In this document: positions 18,324 to 28,197 of the stretch, in pieces
Layout: every line of letters begins with the position of its first letter
How positions within the stretch are numbered: the stretch's first letter is position 1
Source of the DNA: Winogradskyella schleiferi
GTDB lineage: Bacteria > Bacteroidota > Bacteroidia > Flavobacteriales > Flavobacteriaceae
Assembly (NCBI RefSeq): GCF_013394655.1
Contig: NZ_CP053351.1
Coordinates: forward strand, 3,254,501-3,318,500
Length of the DNA stretch: 64,000 nucleotides
Reading direction: 5' to 3'
Notes under the pieces: model-generated
Seen by the model: the letters and a program-made list of their open reading frames with translations, nothing else
The model's database searches: none
What the model was told of the DNA's origin: nothing
Position numbers and translations under genes: made by a program

Positions 18324-19829
18324 TTAGTTTGAAAGACCTAAATCTGCTAAATGATTTAAAATATTTTTAGTAATAATCTTCATGTTATCGCCATTTGGCA
18401 CACCACCTACTTCCCAGTCCCAAGTTCCACCTATAGCACAAACTACAGTACCAGTTATTCCATCTGATGGCCATTCAACACCCCAAACTTCGTTACCTCC
18501 ACAGTTACCCCAAAGAATGTTACCACCTACAGCAGCTTCAAAATTTGACCGCGCTTCATCCAATGACGCAGCTGCCCATGGACCAAAATCCATATTATAT
18601 TGAGCAACTCTATTCTTTTTTAAAGTACCAGCAGCTAAAGTCTCAAAATCTGCTCCAATACAACCACCTGCATTAGAAGATACCCCTGTAAAATAAGGGC
18701 TAGAAGTATCCGCTGTCCAACTACCACCCCAAGCATCACCTGTTGCCCAATCCTCATATCCTGTACCTCCCCAAGCTTGATTTGGAACTCCATTACCATC
18801 AACTACACCAATATCATCTAAAATAAATGCCGCGAAATTACTTACAAGTATATTTCCACCTGCTTCATAATATGTTGTAACTCTATTAATTAAATTCTCG
18901 GCTAAATCTGAACATGCTGGTCCATCCGCAGGGCCTTCACCAATAATGCAGTTAGCACCATTATTAGGGAATTGGGCTACCCTATCTCCCCACCAGCCAC
19001 CATCAAACTGAATCCAAATAGCATGATATACACTTAAATCTACCTCGCCATTGGCTACATCGGTAAACGAATGATATGTAACTTCTGTAAAAGGTCCTGC
19101 AATATTTGGAAACCACTGGGCGGCGGTTTCATCATCATCTACAGTAAAATCCCCTCCGTTGCAGGCGTCCCATGCCACAGGTGTGTTTTCAGCAGCAGCA
19201 CCTAAAAATGCTATTTTTCTAATATCAAAACTTACAAGAAATTCAATAATTCTAGAAGGTGAAATAACATTCGCGGCATTAAAAGTGTTGATTTTAAAAG
19301 TATAATCTCCTTCAGGAAGATCGCTTATAGTATAAGATGTAGCATCTCCAGATAAATTGACTATATCATTATTGATTTGCAACCTTATACTTTGCAAACC
19401 AGATTCTATTAAGTCCCATGTAAGGATTACGTCGTTTACATCTTGAGTTGCTGCAAAGTTTCTAACTGCCTCAGGGCCTTCTCTGTTTAGGTACACTGTT
19501 TCACCTAATGATAAATTACCATCTGCATCTTTAGTTTTAACCGTGAAAAAATAATCCTTATTTACGTCTATTATACCATAGCTCCAAGTTGTAGCAGGTC
19601 CTTCAACTGAACCAGTACCATCTGTATGCAACACAAAAACACTACTGACATTTGCCGGATTCGTCCAAGTTAAAACGGCATCATCTCCATTTAAATCAAC
19701 ACTCAATCCGCTTACTTTTTGAGCAATGGTTGGCGTAATTGGGTCCAATTCTAAATCTTCACAGGATGAAGTTAGCGTTAATAAGAAGCCGAACACTAAA
19801 AACATCGATATTCTTTTAATTTTAATCAT
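18324..19829 (-). CDS. DUF4960-type surface glycan-binding lipoprotein
   Basis: A 501-residue lipoprotein (signal peptide, lipobox LTLTSSCED, Cys about residue 23). Two fibronectin-III-like beta domains span about 35-205 (DAVLTWTNPAN; DVILTWDLIES). A DUF4960-type domain follows to the end, with many Trp and Gly residues (WGGTGYEDWATGDAWGGSW), fitting carbohydrate binding. Proteins of this type sit in levan/fructan loci of Bacteroidota downstream of SusD, where SusE/F-like proteins usually are. It is probably displayed on the cell surface, where it would bind fructan (inference). Confidence 0.72.
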   Translation of the reverse strand: MIKIKRISMFLVFGFLLTLTSSCEDLELDPITPTIAQKVSGLSVDLNGDDAVLTWTNPANVSSVFVLHTDGTGSVEGPATTWSYGIIDVNKDYFFTVKTKDADGNLSLGETVYLNREGPEAVRNFAATQDVNDVILTWDLIESGLQSIRLQINNDIVNLSGDATSYTISDLPEGDYTFKINTFNAANVISPSRIIEFLVSFDIRKIAFLGAAAENTPVAWDACNGGDFTVDDDETAAQWFPNIAGPFTEVTYHSFTDVANGEVDLSVYHAIWIQFDGGWWGDRVAQFPNNGANCIIGEGPADGPACSDLAENLINRVTTYYEAGGNILVSNFAAFILDDIGVVDGNGVPNQAWGGTGYEDWATGDAWGGSWTADTSSPYFTGVSSNAGGCIGADFETLAAGTLKKNRVAQYNMDFGPWAAASLDEARSNFEAAVGGNILWGNCGGNEVWGVEWPSDGITGTVVCAIGGTWDWEVGGVPNGDNMKIITKNILNHLADLGLSN

Positions 19830-19888
19830 GATTTTCTTATTTTATTTGTTATTTTGAAATAATACATCCTTTACAGGAGTAAATTTAC

Positions 19889-21547
19889 TTATGGTTTAGT
19901 TACTTTTATTGTTTTAAAAGACACTGAACTATTATCTGCAAATACACCCCAAGATGTATTTGGTGCTTTATAAACTCTTGATGTAAGTGCAACTTGGTTA
20001 TTTACATAGATTACAACAATGGAATTTTCTACAACCATCTTAACATCATAATCTACATTTGGTTCTAATGTGAAAGAAGTCTCATTATCCGAAATTGTTG
20101 AACTTGATAAAGATGACCTAGTTGTTTTATCTAATCTTATTTTATTCTCACTCGGTACAAAACGTAAACTTATTACGTCGTCATTCTCGTCACAAGCACC
20201 AAGAAAAAACCCAAAGTCCCTATTTGATTGGGAATATGATACAGTAGTTGATATTAAATACCTTGGTGCGTCAATAGGTTCATAAAAAACCGCCGAAACA
20301 TTATTATTAGTAGAACTACTAAGATCATAAGACTCTTCGTTTGCATCTGTTTTTACAAAAGTGCCAATTTCTCTATTTAGTTCTAAAGCAATTTCTGTTT
20401 GCATACCACTGCTAACGGCATCTGGTATAGACAACATCAAATCACCATTAGAGTCTTGTGTTAATTTGTGTGCCACTAAATTTCCGCCCCAAGTTTTAAC
20501 ACCAGAATCTAAATTATTCTCAGTTCTTGCAGTCCACCCCATTATAAAAGCATCTGTTCCGTTACTTACTGCTTTTGCAGCATAAAAATCATTCCCATCT
20601 AGAAATTCTGAACCAGTCGGTTGTTCCCATGGCCCAATTGCTGAACTACTTTTTCTATATATAACTTTACGTGAATCAATATCAGAAAAGATTAAATAAT
20701 ACATACTTCCCATTTTGAAAACTTGAGCTGTTTCCATCATAAAGTAAGTACTGTTATCTCCATCATAAAAAATATCATCGTATGTCCAAGACAATAAATC
20801 TGTCGATGTATAAGAAGCAATTACACCTTTAAAAACTCCACCAATATTTGCTCTGGCACTAACAAGCATATAGTAAGTTCCCGCATCTTCAAAAACATAT
20901 GGGTCTCTAAAATTATCTTGTTCATCAAACTGCATTCCTGTTGGCGCATAAATAGTTGTAAATGATTCATTTTTTGTAAAACCAGCTGCAGGATTGTTTG
21001 AAGTTGCCAACATAACGCCTTCTTTTTTAGTTACGCAGCTTGATGGGAAATTAGGATTATGCCCTGTATAAAAACCATAATATATGTTGTCTTCAATAAA
21101 AACCGATCCTGAACCAATAGCAAAGTCTTGGTCACATCCTGCAGAACTTGAATTTATTATTTCTGAACTAATCTCATCATACGATGAAAAATCAGTCGTA
21201 GATAGTGTATACCATGGATGTCTTTGATTTGAGTCATCATTCCAAATATCTTTCAAATAATATATATAAAATTTATTTGAAGCATCATCGTAAATAGGCA
21301 TTAAATCACCTATACGTCTTCCATTTGATCCTATTTTATAAATTGAATAATCAGATTGTTCTATCTGCGGTGTACATTGCAAATTTTCAAACACAGGGTC
21401 GGTATCTGGATCATCATCTGGATTAGTCAAATCAGGTCCCTGAATCGTATCTACTGAATCATCTGTGACTTGGCAACTATTAGCCAAAATAAAAAGACTT
21501 AACAGAAGTACTGTGGTAAAAAGTTTAATTTCATTTTTCGATTTCAT
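19889..21547 (-). CDS. Divergent GH32-family lipoprotein
   Basis: A 552-residue lipoprotein (lipobox LANSC). A five-bladed GH32/GH43-clan propeller spans about 60-370: GDLMPIYDD in the nucleophile-blade position, NFRDPYVFED (the RDP motif) and METAQVF in the acid/base position, with the usual WECPDF replaced. A C-terminal beta-sandwich with a DFGFFLGA strand spans about 390-550. The changed motifs suggest a specialised endo-acting fructanase or transferase rather than a plain invertase; this is inference. It sits between SusD and the DUF4960 protein in the operon. Confidence 0.75.
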   Translation of the reverse strand: MKSKNEIKLFTTVLLLSLFILANSCQVTDDSVDTIQGPDLTNPDDDPDTDPVFENLQCTPQIEQSDYSIYKIGSNGRRIGDLMPIYDDASNKFYIYYLKDIWNDDSNQRHPWYTLSTTDFSSYDEISSEIINSSSAGCDQDFAIGSGSVFIEDNIYYGFYTGHNPNFPSSCVTKKEGVMLATSNNPAAGFTKNESFTTIYAPTGMQFDEQDNFRDPYVFEDAGTYYMLVSARANIGGVFKGVIASYTSTDLLSWTYDDIFYDGDNSTYFMMETAQVFKMGSMYYLIFSDIDSRKVIYRKSSSAIGPWEQPTGSEFLDGNDFYAAKAVSNGTDAFIMGWTARTENNLDSGVKTWGGNLVAHKLTQDSNGDLMLSIPDAVSSGMQTEIALELNREIGTFVKTDANEESYDLSSSTNNNVSAVFYEPIDAPRYLISTTVSYSQSNRDFGFFLGACDENDDVISLRFVPSENKIRLDKTTRSSLSSSTISDNETSFTLEPNVDYDVKMVVENSIVVIYVNNQVALTSRVYKAPNTSWGVFADNSSVSFKTIKVTKP

Positions 21548-21591
21548 AACTTCTTTTGTTTATTATATGATTATCAGTAATCTTTTGATAT

Positions 21592-21625
21592 CCAGAAGAA
21601 ACCATTTATAATTAATTTCTTCTGG
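21592..21625 (-). promoter_or_regulatory. Hairpin between susD-like and GH32-like genes
   Basis: Arms CCAGAAGAAA (21592-21601) and TTTCTTCTGG (21616-21625) are perfect complements around a 14-nt AT-rich loop. It lies 34 bp past the SusD stop. It may protect or trim the upstream susCD message rather than terminate fully. Its stem base matches the hairpin before the fructokinase. Confidence 0.6.
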
Positions 21626-21659
21626 AATTACCAAACTAACTCAAAAACTATCCTTTTAA

Positions 21660-23402
21660 TTAATATCCTGGATTTTGTATATATATTCCTCCTGTTATAT
21701 CAATTTCTCTTTGTGGTATTGGATAGTATTCATCTCTACCAGCGGTAAATTGTGCATTTGCCAAAAAATCTCTTTTTGTTTTCTCAACATCTACATAACC
21801 ATTTAAAACCTCTGCTGCTTCACCCCATCTTACTAAATCAAAAAATCTGGCACCTTCCATAGCAAACTCTAAACGACGTTCAAACTTTAACGCTTTAAGC
21901 GCTTCTTCACTTGAAAGTGTTAATGGATAAGTTCCAATACCATAAACATCAGTAGCACCAGCATTAATTGGTCTGTTAGTACTATTAGCTGCACGGTCTC
22001 TAATTTGATTTATTATTGCTATACCTTGAGACACTTGATTGAGTTGGATCATAGCTTCTGCTTTCCATAATAAAACATCTGCATATCTAATAAAATCGAC
22101 ATTTTTTGATGTTCCAATAAACGGCCCCTCTTTTACATAACAAGAACAGTCTGGAGCTTGTTGTTCTTTCATGTTTCCAAAATACCCATAAACACCAGGG
22201 TCTCTAGCCCAACTAAAGTTATAAATCATATCCCCAGCATTGTTAACCATGTTTCTGTACTTAAACGGTCTTCCAGGAATACCAACGGTATGGTCTATTC
22301 TTGGATCTAACGTAACTCCACCAGCAAGTGATGTTTGACCATTACCATCTACTGAGTCAAAAATATCTGTATCATTAAATGTATCCAAAAGCGGTAAGCC
22401 ATTAGTATCCGTTTTAAAGGCATTCACCATATTTTGACTTGCTAAGTGAAAACCACAACAGCCATATAAAACTGAACCATGAGGAGAATTAAGCCCTGTA
22501 ACAAAACTTACCCTGCTAACCAAAGTACCATCATTTATTGAAAATTGAGCTGCCCAAATTGATTCTGGTCCATTATCAAATCCATCTAAAAAGTTATTTC
22601 CAAAATCTGGTTCTAAAGCTCCCGTAACATCATCAGCGTAATCAATAACTTCTTGCAACCTAGCAGGGTTTATGCTAGTTACTTGATGAGTGTCATTTTG
22701 CTCGTAAGCTTGATATAAACGTAGTTTTGCTAAATAAGCTGCAGCTGCATTTTTATCGGCTCTTCCAACTTCATCTTGAACTTGTGGTAAATTATTATAA
22801 GCAAATAAGAAATCTTCTGCTATCATATTCCACAACTCATCATTGGTCATATCATTAGTGGCATTAGCTTTTTCTTCAGCCGTCATAGTTTCAACTATAT
22901 AAGGCACCTTTTTAAATAACAATTTCAACATAAAGTGACTATGGGCTCTTAAAAAGCGAAGTTCAGCTTGTCTTAGCGTTTTTGTAGTAAAATCTGCTTC
23001 AGATGTTTCATTTATCAATTCTAAGGCAAAATTAGCTCGACTTATAGCCTTATAATGGTTCACCCAAGTTTTAGGTGTCATCCAATCTCCATAATCTGGA
23101 ATGGTTAGATTATACATTTCATAACGATGAATTACATCTACATCACCGATACCGCCTCCTCCTTTGTAAGCGTCATCAGCACGCACACTGCCGTATACCC
23201 ATTGATTCGTTATTGGCCCAACCATTTCATCATTTGCTATACCTGCATAGGCAGCTATAACCAACCCTTCTAAATTCTCATTGGTACTCACATCATCTTG
23301 TGATAATAATCCTTCTGGTTTATAATCTAGAACGTCTTCACTACAAGCCGTCAGAAAAGCTATCGCTAACAGCCAAATTAAAAATGTTTTATTGTTTTTC
23401 AT
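21660..23402 (-). CDS. SusD/RagB-family nutrient-binding outer-membrane lipoprotein
   Basis: The surface lid of the SusCD importer, 580 residues from the ATG at 23402 (MKNNKTFLIWLL; lipobox AFLTACSED). Family features: DYKPEGLLSQDD near the N-terminus, TPR-like helices (LRFLRAHSHFMLKLLFKKVPYIVE), and the C-terminal LKFERRLEFAMEGARFFDLVRWG and YPIPQREIDI motifs. It follows the SusC gene by 13 bp and is certainly co-transcribed. Expected ligand is a fructan oligosaccharide, judged by the GH32 neighbours. Confidence 0.95.
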   Translation of the reverse strand: MKNNKTFLIWLLAIAFLTACSEDVLDYKPEGLLSQDDVSTNENLEGLVIAAYAGIANDEMVGPITNQWVYGSVRADDAYKGGGGIGDVDVIHRYEMYNLTIPDYGDWMTPKTWVNHYKAISRANFALELINETSEADFTTKTLRQAELRFLRAHSHFMLKLLFKKVPYIVETMTAEEKANATNDMTNDELWNMIAEDFLFAYNNLPQVQDEVGRADKNAAAAYLAKLRLYQAYEQNDTHQVTSINPARLQEVIDYADDVTGALEPDFGNNFLDGFDNGPESIWAAQFSINDGTLVSRVSFVTGLNSPHGSVLYGCCGFHLASQNMVNAFKTDTNGLPLLDTFNDTDIFDSVDGNGQTSLAGGVTLDPRIDHTVGIPGRPFKYRNMVNNAGDMIYNFSWARDPGVYGYFGNMKEQQAPDCSCYVKEGPFIGTSKNVDFIRYADVLLWKAEAMIQLNQVSQGIAIINQIRDRAANSTNRPINAGATDVYGIGTYPLTLSSEEALKALKFERRLEFAMEGARFFDLVRWGEAAEVLNGYVDVEKTKRDFLANAQFTAGRDEYYPIPQREIDITGGIYIQNPGY

Positions 23403-23415
23403 GATCAATTTTTTT

Positions 23416-26400
23416 TTAAAAGTTTAAGTTAAATCCTAAAGAAAGGACTGTTGGCACTGGTATTCTATTTACATCTGTACGCTCTGGATCTGGACCTATA
23501 TAGTCTTTATGTGTAATCCAGAATAAATTCTCTCCTTGTAAATAAAACCTAGCACTTGTCATTCCTCCAAGTCCACTAATTATATCTTGTGGTAAAGAAT
23601 AACCTATTTGTAGGTTTCTTAATTTGAAATAAGAATTTTTTCTAAAGGTGTAGTCTGATGTTCTAGTATCATTAAATGCTAAAGTTGCTGAGGGCACATC
23701 AGTATTTGTATTCTCTGGCGTCCAAGCGTTTAAAAGCCCAACACCCCCATTTTCTCTGCCCGAAGCAAAATTGTTATAAAATACGTAAGGGTCTTGACCA
23801 ATACGGTTTGTTACACCTGATCCAAATAACGATAAATCAAAATTCTTATAAGCTAAGTTTATTGTAACGCCATACTCTAATTCGGGAAGCGTTGTTCCTA
23901 TCCAATCTCTATCATCTACATCTATAATCCCATCTCCGTTAATATCAACATATTTAATACTACCTGGTCTTGCCAAATCTTGAGTTGGGCTATTATTCAC
24001 GTCTTCTTGACTTTGAAAAAGTCCATCTGTTCTATAACCAAAAATGGAGAACACTGAACGTCCAATAATTGAATTATCAACGGTACCTCCAAAATCTGTT
24101 TCTCCACCTTCGTTAAGCTTTGTTATTTTATCTGCAAAATGAGATATATTGGTTGTAATCCCAAACGTAAAACCGCTATCAAAAGTTTTGTTATAACCTA
24201 TTGCAAACTCCCAACCTTGTCCTTCAGTATTAGCAATGTTTAATACGGTATTAGCACCTTCACCCTGTGTTGCAATTGTTCTGGGAGCACGCAAAATGCC
24301 TTTAGTTTCTCTGGTATAATAATCAAATGACCCTGTAATATTATTATTGAATAAAGAAAAATCGATACCATAATTATATTCAGCCGTTTCTTCCCAACTT
24401 AAATTATTGTTCTCTGATTGAATTCTTACAAATCCTGATGGCAATGTTCCAGTATTATTACCATTAATATCATAAGCCGTTCCCACATTATAATATATAT
24501 TGAAGAAGTCAGGTGAATAAAGGTTTTGATTAGGTCCATATCTTGTTTCGTATAAACCGAAACGCGCACCATCACCAATTTCTTGATTACCAACAACCCC
24601 ATATCCAGCTCTTAACTTTAAATTAGAAACAACATCGTTTTCTGGAAAGAAGTTCTCATTGCTTATTCTCCAACCAACAGTCGCTGCAGGAAAAATACCA
24701 TATCGAGTATTGGGACCAAAACGGGAAGACCCATCACGACGCAAAGTAAAGGATGCCAAATACCTATCTGAGAAAGCGTAACTAATTTTTCCGAATTGGG
24801 AAACGGTTGTATTTGCCGTAGATGTACCTCTAGAAGTTCTTGCTCCCGTGGCTGCATTCAAGACAAAGAAGTCTTCTGTCTCAAACGGAAAATCGTCGGC
24901 TTGAGCTACGACTGTATCAAAATCATTTCTTATATACTCATAACCTAATAAAGCCGAAAATCGGTGATTTTCCCCCAATTCTAAATCATAATTTAATGTA
25001 TTTGTAAATACAAAACTTGAAAACTTATTAGTATCAATTATTAAACGGTTATTATCCCTAACAATGAATCCATTGTTTACTTTACGTTCAATGTCTTTTC
25101 TTTTAAAATCGCTAAAATCTAAACCTGCACTTGTCCTAAACGTTAAACCCTTTAAAAGATCAATTTCTGCAAAGACATTACCAAAAAAACTATTTTTATC
25201 AGAATTGTCCCAACGGTTTAAATATTGCATTAATAAAGGATTATTTCTATCTGAATAACCTGATCCAATAGGACCAGCAAACTCTCCATTAATATCATAA
25301 ACAGGAATTGTTGGTGCCAAAGTAATTGCTAAACCTGTAGTTGGAGCACTACCAACATCTGGAGAAACTAACGTTTCATTGGAAGTAAAAAACTGTGTAT
25401 TTACCCCAACCCTAACTTTATCATTAAATAACTTAGTGTTAGCGTTTATTTTTGCAGAATACCTATCATAATTTGTGTATTTAAGCATTCCTGTGTTTTT
25501 TAAGTAACCAAAGTTCAACATAACGGATGATTTTTCTGAACTTGCAGAAATAGTTACTTCATTATTAAATACAAAACCAGTGTCATACATTTCGTCTTGC
25601 CAATCCGTATCACCAACAGGAACAGATGTATCACCTCCCACAAATGGCTGAACACTTACATTATTGAGTACTGGATTGTTAAAATCTTCATTCCAATCAA
25701 AATTATAAATTGAGCCGTAGCCTGCGTTTGGATCTGCATTATCATTAACAGAAGCTTGCCACAGTACCTGTCCTCTTTCAAGTGCATTCATCATTTCATA
25801 ACGTTGTTGTTTTTCAGATTGCATGGATAAATTTGAATTAAAGCTTACAGTAACGCGCTCTCCCTTAGCTCCACTTTTGGTAGAAACTACTATAACACCA
25901 TTTCCTGCTCTTGACCCATAAAGAGATGAAGCTGATGCATCTTTTAGTACTTGGATAGACTCTATTGATTCAGGATTTAGACTTGCAAAAACCTCAGGTC
26001 TCTTGGTAGGAACTCCATCAATCACATAAAGAGGGCTATTATCTCCTAGCGTGGTAATGCCACGTATTAAAATATTACTTGCTGCCCCAGTTGGGTCTCC
26101 AGACTTTTCAATAAAAAGCCCTGGAACACGCCCTTGTAGAGCCTGCATAGCATTTCCAGAACTTCTACTCTGTCCTTCAATGGCACCAACGTCTACAACA
26201 CTTATGGCTCCTGTAACATCTACTTTACGTTCTTTAGAATACCCCGTCAACACAACTTCATCTAGTGCAGCCTCATCCATGACCAATATAACGTCTATTA
26301 CTGAACGTCCATTGATTTGAATTTCTTGAGATTTGAAGCCTATGTAACTGAAAACCAAAATCGCATTGGCATCAATATTTTCCAATACATAATTACCATC

Positions 26401-26562
26401 AAAATCTGTTGCGGTACCTTGCGTTGTGCCAGATACAATTACAGATACGCCAGGTATAGGCATCCCGTCCTCTTGTGAGGTAACAGTACCTTTTACCTGA
26501 GCTTGCGCCAGAATGCTTATAAGAGCAAATACAGGCAGACATAAAAGTTGCTTTAATTTCAT
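23416..26562 (-). CDS. SusC/RagA-family TonB-dependent transporter
   Basis: A 1048-residue outer-membrane importer. Signal peptide (1-21), carboxypeptidase-regulatory-like beta domain (22-100, VKGTVTSQEDGMPIPGVSV), a DEVVLTGY TonB-box-like segment at about 103-111, then the plug (NILIRGITTLGDNSPLYVIDG) and a 22-strand barrel ending in LSLGFNLNF with a terminal Phe. With the SusD partner it would import fructo-oligosaccharides, powered by TonB. It starts 12 bp after the GH32 gene in the same operon. Confidence 0.96.
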   Translation of the reverse strand: MKLKQLLCLPVFALISILAQAQVKGTVTSQEDGMPIPGVSVIVSGTTQGTATDFDGNYVLENIDANAILVFSYIGFKSQEIQINGRSVIDVILVMDEAALDEVVLTGYSKERKVDVTGAISVVDVGAIEGQSRSSGNAMQALQGRVPGLFIEKSGDPTGAASNILIRGITTLGDNSPLYVIDGVPTKRPEVFASLNPESIESIQVLKDASASSLYGSRAGNGVIVVSTKSGAKGERVTVSFNSNLSMQSEKQQRYEMMNALERGQVLWQASVNDNADPNAGYGSIYNFDWNEDFNNPVLNNVSVQPFVGGDTSVPVGDTDWQDEMYDTGFVFNNEVTISASSEKSSVMLNFGYLKNTGMLKYTNYDRYSAKINANTKLFNDKVRVGVNTQFFTSNETLVSPDVGSAPTTGLAITLAPTIPVYDINGEFAGPIGSGYSDRNNPLLMQYLNRWDNSDKNSFFGNVFAEIDLLKGLTFRTSAGLDFSDFKRKDIERKVNNGFIVRDNNRLIIDTNKFSSFVFTNTLNYDLELGENHRFSALLGYEYIRNDFDTVVAQADDFPFETEDFFVLNAATGARTSRGTSTANTTVSQFGKISYAFSDRYLASFTLRRDGSSRFGPNTRYGIFPAATVGWRISNENFFPENDVVSNLKLRAGYGVVGNQEIGDGARFGLYETRYGPNQNLYSPDFFNIYYNVGTAYDINGNNTGTLPSGFVRIQSENNNLSWEETAEYNYGIDFSLFNNNITGSFDYYTRETKGILRAPRTIATQGEGANTVLNIANTEGQGWEFAIGYNKTFDSGFTFGITTNISHFADKITKLNEGGETDFGGTVDNSIIGRSVFSIFGYRTDGLFQSQEDVNNSPTQDLARPGSIKYVDINGDGIIDVDDRDWIGTTLPELEYGVTINLAYKNFDLSLFGSGVTNRIGQDPYVFYNNFASGRENGGVGLLNAWTPENTNTDVPSATLAFNDTRTSDYTFRKNSYFKLRNLQIGYSLPQDIISGLGGMTSARFYLQGENLFWITHKDYIGPDPERTDVNRIPVPTVLSLGFNLNF

Positions 26563-26573
26563 TTTAAATTATT

Positions 26574-28193
26574 TTAGTTAATATTTAGTTGGTTAATTTC
26601 TATGTTGCCAAGAGTAAATTCTTGGTCTTTGGGTTCAATACTTAGTTTGCTGAATGGTGCGTTCGGAAAAAATATTTCAGTCATTACTGTTTCTCCATTA
26701 TCAAAAAACAGTTCTATAGACGTTTTATCAAGAATAATTGTACCAAGAAAATCTTTATTTGTTGATGTTCTTTTAGCAATGGAAACACGATCGGCAAACT
26801 TTTCTGAAAATTCTGTTTTACCAGATTTTCTTCTATCTACAAAAAAGTTTTTATCACTATGTTTATATCCAAAAGCTAAAGTATCTCCCTGTTTATTGGT
26901 TAGTTTGAAGGCGAAACCACTGTTGTTTAAATCTGAAATTTTAAAATTAATTTCTGTACTTGATAAATCTATTTCTTTTGAATCTATAATTTTTTCAGCT
27001 CTTTTTATTGCTATTGATTCTTTTTTAAATTTGGTACTTCTATAATTAGATAATTCTTTTACAGGTTGAAATAATAATCTATAACTAGCACCTGCTTTTT
27101 GAAGTTCAATTTCTCTTGCTACTGTCATAGAACTTCTCCATACTTCAGTTGGTACTACTTGCCCATAATCCCAATTAGACATCCATCCCATAAATAATTT
27201 CCGTCCATTGGTATCTGGGATATTAGCCCATGTTACTCCTGCATAATTATCTCTTCCATAATCAATCCAAATAGATTTATGCTCCGTATTACTTAAGTCT
27301 TTCTCAAACGATGGGTCTATTTTAAATTGTTTACCGTCAAAATCGCCCACAAAGTACTGAGTAGCACTTCCACCATTTGGACCGCCTGGGTTAATACTAA
27401 CAAACAAAACCCATTTTACCTCATCCGTTCCTTGAACTACCATTGGAAAAAAATCTGGACATTCCCATACACCACCATGTCCTCCTATACTATCGCCAAA
27501 ATCAGATTCCAGTTTCCAATCTTTTAAATTTGAAGAGCTATAAAACATAATTTTTTGTCCAGCAGCTAAAACCATTAACCATTTTTCATGTATAGAATCC
27601 CAAACCATTTTTGGGTCTCTAAAATCTTTGATATCTGGATTTTTAATTACAGGATTTCCGGAATATTTAATAAACGTTTTACCTTCGTCTAAAGAATATG
27701 CAATGGCCTGTGATTGGTAATTTGTTTTACCAGCTTTTTCACCATCCATATCATGGTATGTAAACATGGCTACTACAGGCTCAATACCATCTTTGGAAAA
27801 CCCTGAGCTATTATTAACATCTACAACCGCACTTCCTGAAAAGATATATCCTTTATCATCAGGGTATATGGCTATGGGCATTTCTTTCCATGTTACCATA
27901 TCTGTACTAATAGCATGCCCCCAATGCATGGGTCCCCAAGTGTTTCCATCTGGATAATGCTGAAAATATAAATGGAAATATCCGTCTTTGTAGAACATCC
28001 CATTTGGGTCATTCATCCAACCTTTTTTAGGAGTAAAATGAAAATTAGGTCTACTAAGCTCTTCTTCTGAGTATGTTATTTTATCTGACTTGTTTTCTGT
28101 AATTAGACTTTCTTCTGTCTTATTTTTGCAACTAACAAATAATGATAACAACAAAATAATTATGACAAAGTTTGAATTATTAATACGTTTCAT
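26574..28193 (-). CDS. GH32 fructan beta-fructosidase / levanase
   Basis: Hydrolyses beta-fructosidic bonds of levan, inulin or sucrose. A 539-residue lipoprotein (lipobox FVSCKN, Cys 22). The N-terminal propeller has all three catalytic motifs: GWMNDPNGMF with the nucleophile Asp (about 62), FRDPKMVW with the transition-state Asp, and WECPDFF with the acid/base Glu. The C-terminal beta-sandwich has SSTEINFKI and IELFFDNGETV. It lies between the MFS gene (4 bp) and the SusC gene (11 bp), a tight operon. Exo-action is likely from the family. Confidence 0.94.
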   Translation of the reverse strand: MKRINNSNFVIIILLLSLFVSCKNKTEESLITENKSDKITYSEEELSRPNFHFTPKKGWMNDPNGMFYKDGYFHLYFQHYPDGNTWGPMHWGHAISTDMVTWKEMPIAIYPDDKGYIFSGSAVVDVNNSSGFSKDGIEPVVAMFTYHDMDGEKAGKTNYQSQAIAYSLDEGKTFIKYSGNPVIKNPDIKDFRDPKMVWDSIHEKWLMVLAAGQKIMFYSSSNLKDWKLESDFGDSIGGHGGVWECPDFFPMVVQGTDEVKWVLFVSINPGGPNGGSATQYFVGDFDGKQFKIDPSFEKDLSNTEHKSIWIDYGRDNYAGVTWANIPDTNGRKLFMGWMSNWDYGQVVPTEVWRSSMTVAREIELQKAGASYRLLFQPVKELSNYRSTKFKKESIAIKRAEKIIDSKEIDLSSTEINFKISDLNNSGFAFKLTNKQGDTLAFGYKHSDKNFFVDRRKSGKTEFSEKFADRVSIAKRTSTNKDFLGTIILDKTSIELFFDNGETVMTEIFFPNAPFSKLSIEPKDQEFTLGNIEINQLNIN

Positions 28194-28197
28194 ACAC

